In this document: positions 50,275 to 59,564 of the stretch, in pieces
Position numbering within the stretch: position 1 is the first letter of the stretch
Layout: every line of letters starts with the position of its first letter
Translations under genes and position numbers: made by a program
The notes under the pieces: model-generated
Database searches by the model: none
What the model was told of the DNA's origin: nothing
Seen by the model: only the letters and a program-made list of their open reading frames with translations
Assembly (NCBI RefSeq): GCF_003967515.1
Contig: NZ_BIFQ01000001.1
Coordinates: 310,001 to 374,000 of the forward strand
Origin: Dictyobacter aurantiacus
Lineage (GTDB): Bacteria; Chloroflexota; Ktedonobacteria; Ktedonobacterales; Ktedonobacteraceae
Length of the DNA: 64,000 nucleotides
Direction: 5' to 3'

Positions 50275-53200
50275 ATGGAACGTTCTGGCTGGCCTGTACG
50301 ATACAGGCCCTCCACCTACCACGGTGTTCGTATTGTCAGTGCTGTATTGCTTATCTTACTCAGTTGCTTATCTATCTTCATCAGTCCGGTAGCTCATGCC
50401 GGTAGTGGAGAGCAGGCTATCAGTGCCGATAGCTTTGTCGATTCCATCGGCATCGATACCCATATGGGTTATACCAATACCCCTTATGGCAACTACAACG
50501 CGATCAAACAGAGCTTACAAGCCCTGGGCGTGCGCCACATTCGCGATGGTGGCAGTGCCAACTCTACAGTCAACAACGAATACAATGATCTCGCGAGCAT
50601 TGGCATCCATTCCAACTTGATTCTCGGTGATGCCAATATTAATTTAAATCCCCCTCCTCCCGGCACGGCCGTCGGTACGTCCTATCCTGGTTGTCTTAAT
50701 ACCCCTTGCTACTATATCAAGGACTATCTCAATATCGTGAAACCTGCCATCGACCAGGTTGAAGGACTCAATGAATACGATGCCTTCAATACTTCGTATC
50801 CCGTAACGGCCGAGTTCAGACCCTATCCCAACACCCCCTATGGCAATACCACCTGGTACCGTGTCCTGTGTGACTATATGCAACAGCTACATGATACCCT
50901 GCGTAGCGATCCCAACTGGAGCTATCTGCCAATCACTGGCCCATCTTTTGCCTCTTACTCGGCTTCAACCTATATTGCCAATACCTGTGGCGATTGGAGC
51001 AGTAAATGGGTTGATAGCGCTACCTTACATGATTATGTCGGTTCACCAATGCAACCTGGTATTCAAGCCAACATTACAAATATTGGCAAGGCCTTCCCAA
51101 ATGTTCCGTTTGAAACCACTGAAACAGGCTGGAACACGACCGCCAACGCGGCTCATCCGATCAGTGATACGGTGCAGGGAAAGTATATACCCCGCCTGCT
51201 ATTTGAACAGATCAATCAGGGGATCAAGCGAACCTATACCTACGAATTGATCGATGAGGGGAACGATCCCAACAACTCAGAAGCCAATTACGGTATCCTG
51301 CATAACGATTTTTCACCCAAACCCGCGTATACGGCCGAGAAAAATTTGATCTCTCTGCTGTCCGATGCGGGCGATCCGATCCAGCCGGGCAACCTGGATT
51401 ATACGATCTCGACGACTAATACCAGCGTCCATCATACGTTGTTGCAGAAGCGCGATGGGACCTTCTACCTGGCACTCTGGCAGGACGTGGCCAGTGCCGA
51501 TAGCGATGTGACCACCCCTGTCACGCTCCAGTTTAACACGTCGATCGCGCAGGTGGATAGCTACGACATTGGCGCTTCGACCACGCCAACCGGGAGCCAG
51601 AGTAATCCCACGACAATGACGGTGAATGTGCCCGATAAAGTCTTACTGCTAAAGATTACACCCACAACCCTGGTGCCGCCCGCGAAGGGACAAAATCCTC
51701 CTCCTCCCACGCCCTGTCCCGCCAGCGGCTGTCCCAAACCCGACCTGCCTCCTCCACCGCCACCAGTCGGACCGCTGCCAGACCTGACGGTTACCCGGGT
51801 GAGCTATAGTGGCAACCCGGTCGTTGGGCAACCATTGAGCTTCACGGCGACGGTGAAAAATATTGGCTATGGTCCCACACCCGATGGTATTACAATAGGC
51901 GTAGCCTTCAGCGGTCCCGGCGGTCTGCTCTGCTTTGAGGATCAGTATAGCTCATCGCTGGCGGTGGGCAAATCGGTAGACCTTTCCTGTAACCCAGGCT
52001 TTACCTGGACGCCAAAGAACGCCGGACCGGTTACGGTGACTGCCAATGTCGATGATGTCAGTCGCATCCAGGAGACGACAAAGAGCAATAATACCAAAAG
52101 CATTACGTTCAACGTTCTCGCCACAGATGACAGGACGACCGATATGCAGGCTACGGCTGGCAATAGCGCTGTCTTCCTGAACTGGGGCGGCACCACCGCG
52201 GCCACCGGCTATACTATCAAGCGCACGACAATCGTACCGGGTGGCACGCCGGGTCCACAGTTACCAGAGGTCACGGGCTCTACCGCTGCGGCGCCGGCAA
52301 CCGTTGATCTGACCAGCGAAGGAACCCTGGACTGGGGGCATTGGGGACTGAGCTCGGGTTCGAGCTTTGATCATAAAGCCAATGTCACATCCCAGATCAG
52401 CAATGTCTCCCAGGTCAATGCCGGCTATGTCGATAAGTTCGGCAGTTCGACAACCTTCAACTGGAGCGACGGCACTCCTACGACCAGTGGCAGCAACAAT
52501 AATGGTATCTACATGGGACCCTACGTTCCCGGCAGCGGCTTTAGCTTTACCGTTCCGGCGGACACACAACCACGAGTGCTGAAAGTCTACGCGGCCGCCC
52601 GCAACTTCCGCGCCTCTCTAAGCGATGGTAGCGCGCCGGATTACAACGTCTCGACCGATGGTTCGAATACAACGCAGTTTACCATCATCTACAACGCGGC
52701 TTCGGCGGGGCAAAAGTTAACGATTAGCCTGACAGATCCATCGTATAACCATATTAACCTGCTCGGCGCCACCCTGGCAGGTCCGATCGCTCTGGCCCCA
52801 TTCACCACTATCGCGACTCACGTCAAGGGCACGTTCTACGCCGATACGAAGGTCACTCCCGGCACCACCTACTTCTATACAGCATCGGCTATCACGTCTT
52901 CGGGGCAGGGCAGCAATTCGAACCTGGCTGGCGCCACCCCCGTTCCCGGTACGGCCTCGATCCATCCTATCGTGGAATGCGTTAGCAATAATGGAGGTGG
53001 AAGCTATACGGCCTACTTCGGCTATCAGAATACCGGTACGGCCGTGCTAGAGATCCCATATGGCCCGCATAATAGGTTCTCGCCCAGAACATCCGATCCG
53101 TTAGATCGTTCACAGCCAACCTTCTTCCAACCCGGTCGCACACCGGCGTTCCCACATGCCGCCTTCAGCGTCGACTTCGATGGAAACCCGCTGGTCTGGC

Positions 53201-53811
53201 AGCTTAATGGGCATACCGCGACGGCGAGCAGCAGTTCTCAGTCCTGTCCACAGGCACAACTGATTGGTAGCATTCAGTCGCAACCGGCCAGCGTCAATCT
53301 CACCAGCGAGGGTACACTGGACTGGGCGCATTGGGGATTGAGCACCGCCAGCGACTTTAACCATAAGGCCGGTGTTACGCAGCAGATCAGCAACTATACG
53401 GTGGTACAGGCAGGCTATGTTGGCCAGTATGGGAAGGATAGCCCGGCGGTAAGTTGGAGCGATGGTTCACCAACCGCCAGTGCTACGACCGGGAACGGTA
53501 TATATCTGGGTCCATATGTCGCCAACGCTGGCTTCAGTATCACGGTTCCAGCCAGCACGACTCCTGAGACGCTACGTATCTACCTGGGAACCTATCAATC
53601 GCAGGTTAGCTTCCATGCCAGCCTGAGCGACGGCATCGCCGCCGACTATAGCGACTCGACGCTCATTGATCGCGTTGGCTCCAGCCAGGCCCTCTATACG
53701 TTAACGTTCCAGGCCTCCAGGCCCAATCAGACCCTGACGGTAACCTTCATCGACGCGACCTTCACCGGCAATATCAGTCTGCAGGCCGCAACACTGGCAA
53801 AGGCGACCTGA
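50275..53811 (+). CDS. Secreted multidomain glycoside hydrolase (clan GH-A-like)
   Basis: A 1,178-residue extracellular protein. Residues 1-42 are a Sec signal (ending SPVAHA). Residues ~50-460 form a TIM-barrel hydrolase with the clan GH-A pattern: acid/base in GLNE (N166-E167) and nucleophile in FETTETGW (E283, or E280). A Pro-rich linker (~463-500) leads to a CARDB domain (~503-610), an Fn3-like stretch, and two copies of a beta-sandwich module that each begin LTSEGTLDW (~683-860 and ~1012-1178), probably for polysaccharide binding. It is downstream of a LacI regulator and beside a sugar importer, so it probably releases the sugar that the importer takes up. The GH family number is not certain. 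Confidence 0.85.
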   Translation: MERSGWPVRYRPSTYHGVRIVSAVLLILLSCLSIFISPVAHAGSGEQAISADSFVDSIGIDTHMGYTNTPYGNYNAIKQSLQALGVRHIRDGGSANSTVNNEYNDLASIGIHSNLILGDANINLNPPPPGTAVGTSYPGCLNTPCYYIKDYLNIVKPAIDQVEGLNEYDAFNTSYPVTAEFRPYPNTPYGNTTWYRVLCDYMQQLHDTLRSDPNWSYLPITGPSFASYSASTYIANTCGDWSSKWVDSATLHDYVGSPMQPGIQANITNIGKAFPNVPFETTETGWNTTANAAHPISDTVQGKYIPRLLFEQINQGIKRTYTYELIDEGNDPNNSEANYGILHNDFSPKPAYTAEKNLISLLSDAGDPIQPGNLDYTISTTNTSVHHTLLQKRDGTFYLALWQDVASADSDVTTPVTLQFNTSIAQVDSYDIGASTTPTGSQSNPTTMTVNVPDKVLLLKITPTTLVPPAKGQNPPPPTPCPASGCPKPDLPPPPPPVGPLPDLTVTRVSYSGNPVVGQPLSFTATVKNIGYGPTPDGITIGVAFSGPGGLLCFEDQYSSSLAVGKSVDLSCNPGFTWTPKNAGPVTVTANVDDVSRIQETTKSNNTKSITFNVLATDDRTTDMQATAGNSAVFLNWGGTTAATGYTIKRTTIVPGGTPGPQLPEVTGSTAAAPATVDLTSEGTLDWGHWGLSSGSSFDHKANVTSQISNVSQVNAGYVDKFGSSTTFNWSDGTPTTSGSNNNGIYMGPYVPGSGFSFTVPADTQPRVLKVYAAARNFRASLSDGSAPDYNVSTDGSNTTQFTIIYNAASAGQKLTISLTDPSYNHINLLGATLAGPIALAPFTTIATHVKGTFYADTKVTPGTTYFYTASAITSSGQGSNSNLAGATPVPGTASIHPIVECVSNNGGGSYTAYFGYQNTGTAVLEIPYGPHNRFSPRTSDPLDRSQPTFFQPGRTPAFPHAAFSVDFDGNPLVWQLNGHTATASSSSQSCPQAQLIGSIQSQPASVNLTSEGTLDWAHWGLSTASDFNHKAGVTQQISNYTVVQAGYVGQYGKDSPAVSWSDGSPTASATTGNGIYLGPYVANAGFSITVPASTTPETLRIYLGTYQSQVSFHASLSDGIAADYSDSTLIDRVGSSQALYTLTFQASRPNQTLTVTFIDATFTGNISLQAATLAKAT

Positions 53812-53891
53812 TAACCGGCCTCGCACATAATCCCGGCGATCACTATAAAGCAGAGCTCTGGATTTTGTTGTATGATGGAAACAAGTCTCCG

Positions 53892-53925
53892 CTGCATCAG
53901 TGCCGTTTGAGCGGCACTGATGCAG
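53892..53925. terminator. Terminator hairpin after the glycosidase gene
   Basis: Perfect 14-nt arms CTGCATCAGTGCCG (53892-53905) and complement (53912-53925), loop TTTGAG, 80 bp after the stop codon. Confidence 0.7.
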
Positions 53926-53971
53926 CTTGATCTTGCTGCTTTATAGCGCCAAAGGAAAGGTGAATCATTGT

Positions 53972-54652
53972 ATGTCCGATAGCACCTTAGAACAGCAAAC
54001 GCAGAAACGCCATGAGATTGAAGAGCAGATTGCACAGCTCTTTGCCCCCGAAGATGAGGGGCTACGCCACGCTTTGCAGGCCGCTAAAGAAAAAGGCCTG
54101 CCAGAGATTCAGATCAACCCTGTTCAGGGAAAGTTGCTCCAGGTTTTTGCCGCCGCCAATCAGTCGCGCAAGATCCTGGAAATTGGTTCGCTAGCCGGAT
54201 ACAGTGGTATCTGGCTGGCCCGGGCCTTGCCCGCCGATGGCCGCCTGATCAGCCTGGAACTTGATCCCAGGCATGCCGAGGTGATCCGCGCCTCATTTGC
54301 CCACGCAGGGGTGGCAGAGCGGACAGAGGTGCGTGTGGGAAATGCCCTGGATCTGCTACCAGGACTGCAGGCTGAGGCCCCCTTTGATCTTATTTTCATA
54401 GATGCTGATAAGGCCAACTACCCCCATTACCTGGAATGGGCCATTAAACTTAGCCGCCCGGGAAGCGTCATTATCGCCGACAATTGCGTTCGTGATGGCA
54501 GGGTCTTCGCGGCTTCGCCCAACATGGATGCCGATACAGCGGGACTGGTCAAATATAACCAGCTCACGCGCGAGCATCCACGCCTGACCACGATCGTACT
54601 GGCCAATGACAACGACTATACCGATGGCTTCAACGTCGCCGTCGTTAAATAG
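53972..54652 (+). CDS. O-methyltransferase (Methyltransf_3 / CCoAOMT type)
   Basis: SAM-dependent O-methyltransferase of 226 residues. It has the family order: GLPEIQINPVQGKLLQVFA near residue 45, ILEIGSLAGYSGIWLARALP (SAM motif I), LISLELDPRHAEVIR, PFDLIFIDADKANYPHYLEW with the metal-binding IDADK, and IIADNCVRDGRV. These enzymes methylate catechol-like hydroxyls and need a divalent metal. Start 53972 has AGGTG 9 nt upstream. It ends just before the insertion sequence. Substrate unknown. Confidence 0.9.
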   Translation: MSDSTLEQQTQKRHEIEEQIAQLFAPEDEGLRHALQAAKEKGLPEIQINPVQGKLLQVFAAANQSRKILEIGSLAGYSGIWLARALPADGRLISLELDPRHAEVIRASFAHAGVAERTEVRVGNALDLLPGLQAEAPFDLIFIDADKANYPHYLEWAIKLSRPGSVIIADNCVRDGRVFAASPNMDADTAGLVKYNQLTREHPRLTTIVLANDNDYTDGFNVAVVK

Positions 54653-54657
54653 TGATA

Positions 54658-56214
54658 CATGAGTTACCCCGAACTTTAAGAACGGGAGTTCAGAGGTAGG
54701 AAAAAAGGGGGAAAAAGGCACCAAAGAACCCTTCTGAGATAAAACATATGTAGAACAAACCACTCAGGAGGGTTCTTTGTATGCACACACAGTATCGCAC
54801 AGTTCCGGAACAGGAACAACTCATGACGCGCCTTGACCAGGAAGTGGCGGGCCAATTCGTCCATCGCTTGGATGCATGGCTCGCTCCGCTCTACGTCCTC
54901 TTAGATGCTTATCTCGATCGCCGCCTGGTTCGCACCTTTGCCGATGTGATTGTCAGCATCATCCAACTGCGGCATCGGGAAGCGGGTCTGTTGCAAACAG
55001 AATTGGGGGCTATGCTGCTGTCGCCCCAACATGCCCCGGCTGCCAGCAAGCGGATCCAGCGACTCTTGAGCAGCACCAAGTGGGGAGCCTGGCTCATTGA
55101 CCAGTTTCTGTGGCAGCAAGCGACCAAGCAGTTAGAGACGTTGGAACACCAGGGGTGCCTGGCGCTGGTTCTCCATGATGGCAGTGAGTTGGAGAAACCC
55201 GAAAGTGTCAAGGTCGAAGGGTTGTGCCCGGTTCGTTCGTCCAAAGGACGGCGACTGAGCCGCCCGCGCCCCAAAGCCCACTGCATCAGCCCAACCAAGG
55301 GGGCTCCCATTCTGGTTCCAGGGATCCATTGGCACGGGGCCGTGCTCATCGGACTGCAGAGCCTGCCAAGTGTCATCAAGATGCACTACTGGAGCAGCCG
55401 CGGAAGCCATGCGAGCACGGGCCGGATTGAGGAAGAACGCGTGGTGCGTCACCTGGCTCAGCAGTGGGGCCGGAGGGTGATTCATGTCTTTGATCGCGGA
55501 TGGGCTGGTGGCCCGTGGTTACAGGTCATGCATCGACTCGGGCAACGGTTTGTTGAGCGTTGGACGGGTCGCTATGAGTTGGTGGATGAGCAAGGTACCA
55601 AGCGCAAAGCGTGGGAAATTGCCCGGGGCAAACGCCAGAGCGTGCAAGGAACGCTCTGGTGGGCCGCGTTTGGTCGGGAGATCACCTTGACTATCAAATG
55701 GCGCCTCGTGCGGCATGCGGAGGTGGAAGGCATGCCGCTCTATCTGGTGGTGGCCAGTGCCAAAGAATGGAGCAGTCCCTGGTATTTGCTCACCAATGAG
55801 CCAGTTGAGGAAGCTGAAGCCGCCATGCGAATCGTGAACATCTACTGCCGCCGCTGGCAAATCGAGTGGAGCTTCCGCTTTGAGAAAAGTGAATTGGGGA
55901 TCGAGCATATGCGGGTACGTGGATGGGAGAGGCAGCTGAAATTCCTGGGAATGGTAACGCTGGTCTATGCCTTTTTGCTCCAGCTGCTGATGTGTGAAGG
56001 GACGCTGGTACGTCTGTGGGCGCTCGATCGCTGGGATCATCAAACCGGCAAGCGGGCGCGTCAGACCCGGCAACCGCTCTATCGGCTGCGCCGAGGTCTC
56101 TCACGGTTATGGCAAGCGTACCGTCCGCAAGCGCAGGATCGGCCAGCGTGGCTCGGGGCCGATCTTGCGACGAGGACCCCGAACTTTTGTTCAGAAAGTT
56201 CGGGGTAACTCATG
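54658..56214 (+). mobile_element. Complete IS4-family insertion sequence
   Basis: The element is 1,557 bp with 20-bp terminal inverted repeats: CATGAGTTACCCCGAACTTT (54658-54677) and its perfect complement (56195-56214). It encodes one transposase. The leader folds so that AAAGAACCC...(54723-54738) pairs with 54763-54778, hiding the transposase ribosome site AGGAGGG. The right end contains a second inverted copy of the tip (56176-56187 against 56195-56206). No target-site duplication is visible in the flanks (AGTGATA and TTGAAGG). It separates the O-methyltransferase from the anti-sigma gene, ending 13 bp from the latter's stop. Confidence 0.92.
54781..56208 (+). CDS. IS4-family DDE transposase
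   Basis: Transposase of 475 residues, intact. The catalytic triad is D133 (VLHDGSE), D238 (HVFDRGW) and E362; the IS4 signature Y-(2)-R-(3)-E-(6)-K is present as Y355, R358, E362 and K369. The N-terminus is helical and probably binds the ends. The reading frame runs into the right terminal repeat, so the last residues (NFCSESSG) are encoded by the element tip. AGGAGGG precedes the ATG but lies within a hairpin, which should limit translation from outside transcripts. Confidence 0.93.
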   Translation: MHTQYRTVPEQEQLMTRLDQEVAGQFVHRLDAWLAPLYVLLDAYLDRRLVRTFADVIVSIIQLRHREAGLLQTELGAMLLSPQHAPAASKRIQRLLSSTKWGAWLIDQFLWQQATKQLETLEHQGCLALVLHDGSELEKPESVKVEGLCPVRSSKGRRLSRPRPKAHCISPTKGAPILVPGIHWHGAVLIGLQSLPSVIKMHYWSSRGSHASTGRIEEERVVRHLAQQWGRRVIHVFDRGWAGGPWLQVMHRLGQRFVERWTGRYELVDEQGTKRKAWEIARGKRQSVQGTLWWAAFGREITLTIKWRLVRHAEVEGMPLYLVVASAKEWSSPWYLLTNEPVEEAEAAMRIVNIYCRRWQIEWSFRFEKSELGIEHMRVRGWERQLKFLGMVTLVYAFLLQLLMCEGTLVRLWALDRWDHQTGKRARQTRQPLYRLRRGLSRLWQAYRPQAQDRPAWLGADLATRTPNFCSESSG

Positions 56215-56226
56215 TTGAAGGCGATC

Positions 56227-57831
56227 TTAATTCGCCAGCAGTTTATCCCAACCGATCAATTGCAGGGGCCCCTGTCCGGCTGGAACCGTCAGGGACGTGC
56301 GCGTCCCGCTCGTGAGGTCAATGGACCAGAGCTGATAGACCTGGGCCTGATTGGTCCCACCAACAACCAGCTGGCGACCGGTTGGGGAGAGCGCCAGGCT
56401 ATTATCACAGATAGCTCCATCTGCTGGCGGATTATTACAGAGCGCTTTAGCCTGCCCACCCATAATATCGCTTAACAGGACTTCGCTGGAGGAGGTTTTC
56501 TTGAGGTCAAAGCCGCCGGTGCCCTGATTCCAGCTGACATAGACAATGGACCAGGTGTTTGCCGCATCCCTGGAATAGCCAATCGGGGTGCCGTTGGATT
56601 GCACGACATAATCCGCTGAAGGTGGCGTGTTGCCCGGATGCATATAAATGTCCTGCTGCGCGGCGGTATTCTTCTTGACGTAATAAATGTTTTCAGAAAT
56701 CGGATCCATCCAGAACACCCTGGAATCAGCCTGGGATACCACCTGTTGCTCCTGGCTCTGATCATCATCCACGTTGATACGATAGAGGCCCTGGGCGCGC
56801 ATATAATACAGAAAATGGTTGCGGTAAAAAGCCAGCTTGTCCGCCTGAATAGTCTGCGCCAATCTTGTGGGATCCTTATCGCGATCCTTTGTATCTACCT
56901 TCCACAGTGAGCCGTCGTTGGTAGCCAGAAAAACGCTGCTGTCATCGGTCGACCAGACGGCGTTTAAGCCACGTCCGTTAAAGTAGTATTGCTCACCGGA
57001 AAGAAAAGTATAGATGGTCTGCTGCGCATTACGATTGTATATGTGATAGATCAGGTTATCGCCGGCGTGTGAAACACTATCTACCGTAGCGGTATTGGCG
57101 GCGGTAACCAGCGGAACGGACCGCTTGCGGGCCGGATCGTAATTTTCAACGATCATATTCTTGCCATCCGCCGAAAAATGGGTCATGACAACTGATGACC
57201 AGGTAGTGGTTTTGTGTACGCTGGCCGACAACGGGACGGTCTTCTCAGGTACCTTTTTGTGCGCATATCCGGGACTGGATACTTGAGAGGATTGAGCACC
57301 AGGCTGATGGGCAAAATGGGCAAACAGCTGCATCGAAGAGACGATGAGTACGGCTGCCGCAACCAGAGCAAACGCCAACCCTGCGCTCTTGCGTGATCGC
57401 CTCGCGGCTGACTGTGGCTTCTGAATATATATTGGAGGCCTGGCAGCAACAGGTACGTTGACCTCCTCGACAGCATCTATAGTGGTAGGGAATAAGGACT
57501 GCGGCTCACTACGCAGTGCCGCCAGAATAGAGGCAGTTGTTGAAGGCACGGCAACTTCACCTTCAGCCAGATACTGCTGTAAGGCCTGGCGCTGTTGTTT
57601 GCGTTTCTTGCGCAATGTCGCCATCGTTGCCTGGCATGTTTTGCAGGTACGTAAATGTTCTTGCAAGAGAGCGATCTGTTCTCTATCACCTGCATTACCC
57701 ACAACACCAGAGAGATTCGGCGCGGCCTGCGCATGAAGTGCCTCCACTTCATCGAAATAGCGCGCACATGTAGCGCTCATCGGGCAGAGCGGCAGATTGA
57801 AACTCTGTGGGTTGGGATAGCTTTCCTTCAT
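56227..57831 (-). CDS. Anti-sigma factor with zinc-binding N-terminus and extracytoplasmic beta-propeller
   Basis: A 534-residue membrane protein. The N-terminus has the zinc-binding anti-sigma motif H-x3-C-x2-C (H59, C63, C66 in EHLRTCKTC). One transmembrane helix lies at ~150-172. The outer part (~175-534) reads as a TolB/WD-like propeller (for example NAVWSTDDSSVFLATNDGS and SLALSPTGRQLVVGG), a probable sensor. Its start overlaps the sigma gene stop (TAATG), the usual arrangement for a cognate pair. The IS ends 13 bp past the stop; the last residues (GWDKLLAN) look native, so truncation is unlikely but not excluded. Confidence 0.85.
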   Translation of the reverse strand: MKESYPNPQSFNLPLCPMSATCARYFDEVEALHAQAAPNLSGVVGNAGDREQIALLQEHLRTCKTCQATMATLRKKRKQQRQALQQYLAEGEVAVPSTTASILAALRSEPQSLFPTTIDAVEEVNVPVAARPPIYIQKPQSAARRSRKSAGLAFALVAAAVLIVSSMQLFAHFAHQPGAQSSQVSSPGYAHKKVPEKTVPLSASVHKTTTWSSVVMTHFSADGKNMIVENYDPARKRSVPLVTAANTATVDSVSHAGDNLIYHIYNRNAQQTIYTFLSGEQYYFNGRGLNAVWSTDDSSVFLATNDGSLWKVDTKDRDKDPTRLAQTIQADKLAFYRNHFLYYMRAQGLYRINVDDDQSQEQQVVSQADSRVFWMDPISENIYYVKKNTAAQQDIYMHPGNTPPSADYVVQSNGTPIGYSRDAANTWSIVYVSWNQGTGGFDLKKTSSSEVLLSDIMGGQAKALCNNPPADGAICDNSLALSPTGRQLVVGGTNQAQVYQLWSIDLTSGTRTSLTVPAGQGPLQLIGWDKLLAN

Positions 57832-58421
57832 TATCTTCCTTCCTGATCGAGACGGTTGTATATGCGTTGGAATGCCTGACGCGCTCGCGATAGCCTGCTG
57901 CGCACGGCTGATAGTGAGTCTTGTAAAGCTTCAGCGATTTCATTGTAGGAAAATCCTTCTGCATCCAGAAGCAAGCACATCGCGGAGGACTCGGGCAGTT
58001 GCGCCAGGGTACGCCGCACCAGTTCTCGCTGCATCACCTGCTCCTCAAAATGCTCATTGCTGACAAGAAAATCCTCGCCCTGCTGATCATCAAAAGAGCT
58101 ATCATCATTGACGATTGGTGATGAAAAAGGGACCATCTTGATGTGTTTGTGGCGTCTCCATTCGCTGCGCACAAGGTTCAGGGCAATACGATAGAGCCAG
58201 GGCGCAAAACGCAGATCTTTATCTTCCATACGTGGCAGCGCGCGGTACGCGGCTAGAAAGGTATCCTGACAAAGATCCTGTGTTAGCTGTGCATCCTGAG
58301 TCATTCCGTATATCATGCGCCTGATGCGCGGTTCATACAGTTTTACCAGAGACTCAAAGGCATCAAGTGACCCCTGGCAGGCTTCCCTGACCAGTTGAGC
58401 CTCGTTTTCCACTACATTCAT
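57831..58421 (-). CDS. ECF-type RNA polymerase sigma factor
   Basis: Sigma-70 family factor of 196 residues with region 2 (FESLVKLYEPRIRRMIYGMT, QDLCQDTFLAAYRALPRM) and region 4 (AEGFSYNEIAEALQDSLSAV, RSRLSRARQAF) separated by an acidic linker (NDDSSFDDQQGEDF). It is bound and held inactive by the membrane anti-sigma protein encoded by the overlapping next gene. ECF factors of this kind respond to envelope or extracellular signals. Target promoters are unknown; autoregulation is likely but no promoter motif could be assigned. Confidence 0.92.
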   Translation of the reverse strand: MNVVENEAQLVREACQGSLDAFESLVKLYEPRIRRMIYGMTQDAQLTQDLCQDTFLAAYRALPRMEDKDLRFAPWLYRIALNLVRSEWRRHKHIKMVPFSSPIVNDDSSFDDQQGEDFLVSNEHFEEQVMQRELVRRTLAQLPESSAMCLLLDAEGFSYNEIAEALQDSLSAVRSRLSRARQAFQRIYNRLDQEGR

Positions 58422-58599
58422 TTAGTCCCGATATCCACTTAGAGCTGCTGAATTCAGATCTCTACAAAGAATAATACAAAACCCACGGTTTTTGTCTCGA
58501 TTAGAAAGGCTTTTTTCAGTATCTATTCTCTCTTTAGTATGCAGGGTCTTTCACTACAAAACTATGAGCTTCGTCACATTTTGACCGCACAATGGGGCT

Positions 58600-59553
58600 T
58601 CAGTGGCCGTCTTCCTCTTTTGCTTCTTCCGGTGGTGAGATAGCGGTGAGCTGATGCTCGATGATCTCCAGGGTCGTTCGCTGTATCTGATCATAAGCCT
58701 GCCCCAGCAGTTGCGCCAGGTTGTACCCTTTGACGTTAAAGGGGGCGTCACCCAGGCGCTTAAGCAGGGTTTTATCCACCGGTGGCAGTTGCGGCAGACC
58801 GATATGGGTGTCGATAGAGGGTCCGGCCTGCCAGAAAGTGGCAAGATGGTCCTCCAGGTGAAGCCGGGTGGGGGTCGGTTGCGCTGTGGCTACGCTGGTC
58901 TTCTCCTCCTGCACCTGTGGGTCGAATGGGACGTCGGAACGTTTAAGGCGCAGGCTTGAAATGATCTGCTCCTTACCGCGTCCTCGCAGGGCAAAAATCA
59001 GGAAAGGATCTGTATCAAACTGCTCGGCCAGAATATAGTACACAGCGGCAACATGTTTACAGGGATTAGCCCAATCGGGACAGCTACAACTGGTACGCAG
59101 ATCGGAGGCCGCGGTTGGGAAGAGGGGATGGCCAGCTTCGATAAAGGCTTCTTCGATATCACGCGGCATCTCCCCGGCCAGCAATTTGGCGGCAAAGAGG
59201 GCCTGCTCGGACATAACGGTGATGACCTGTTCCCATTGTTCATCATCCAGGGGCGATAGTTGAATCTCAATTGTATATGGAGTTCGCAGGGATCCTTGCA
59301 CGCGCGCATTAACCTGGCCTGCTTGAATATCGATCGAGAGCACCTGTCCCTGGCGCGCATAACTACGACCACGTGTCAGGCGCGATCCCATGCCCAGCGC
59401 CTCCAGAGCCCGCAACCAGCGCCTGGACCACCAGCTTTCACCGATACTGCCATAGGCTTTTCGCGTCTTTAAACCGCCAGCTACTTTGCGCGGCCTCTGA
59501 TCAGAATAATAATCCCACCCCATCTCGTCCACCCAATCATAGCGATTATCCAT
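58600..59553 (-). CDS. SWIM zinc-finger protein
   Basis: A 317-residue protein with a SWIM motif CxCx(n)CxH: C156, C158, C165 and H167 in SCSCPDWANPCKHVAA. N-terminal regions such as GESWWSRRWLRALEALG and RGRSYARQGQVLSIDI are typical of bacterial SWIM proteins encoded next to SNF2 helicases. The motif is thought to bind DNA or protein. The start is 11 bp after the SNF2 stop, whose end carries the ribosome site, so the two are one operon and probably one complex. Confidence 0.9.
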   Translation of the reverse strand: MDNRYDWVDEMGWDYYSDQRPRKVAGGLKTRKAYGSIGESWWSRRWLRALEALGMGSRLTRGRSYARQGQVLSIDIQAGQVNARVQGSLRTPYTIEIQLSPLDDEQWEQVITVMSEQALFAAKLLAGEMPRDIEEAFIEAGHPLFPTAASDLRTSCSCPDWANPCKHVAAVYYILAEQFDTDPFLIFALRGRGKEQIISSLRLKRSDVPFDPQVQEEKTSVATAQPTPTRLHLEDHLATFWQAGPSIDTHIGLPQLPPVDKTLLKRLGDAPFNVKGYNLAQLLGQAYDQIQRTTLEIIEHQLTAISPPEEAKEEDGH

Positions 59554-59564
59554 ATACCTGCCTT

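Noticed and set aside
54646-56226. Target-site duplication of the IS4-family element
   Set aside because: Compared 10-12 bp on both sides under several boundary choices; no matching direct repeat was found.
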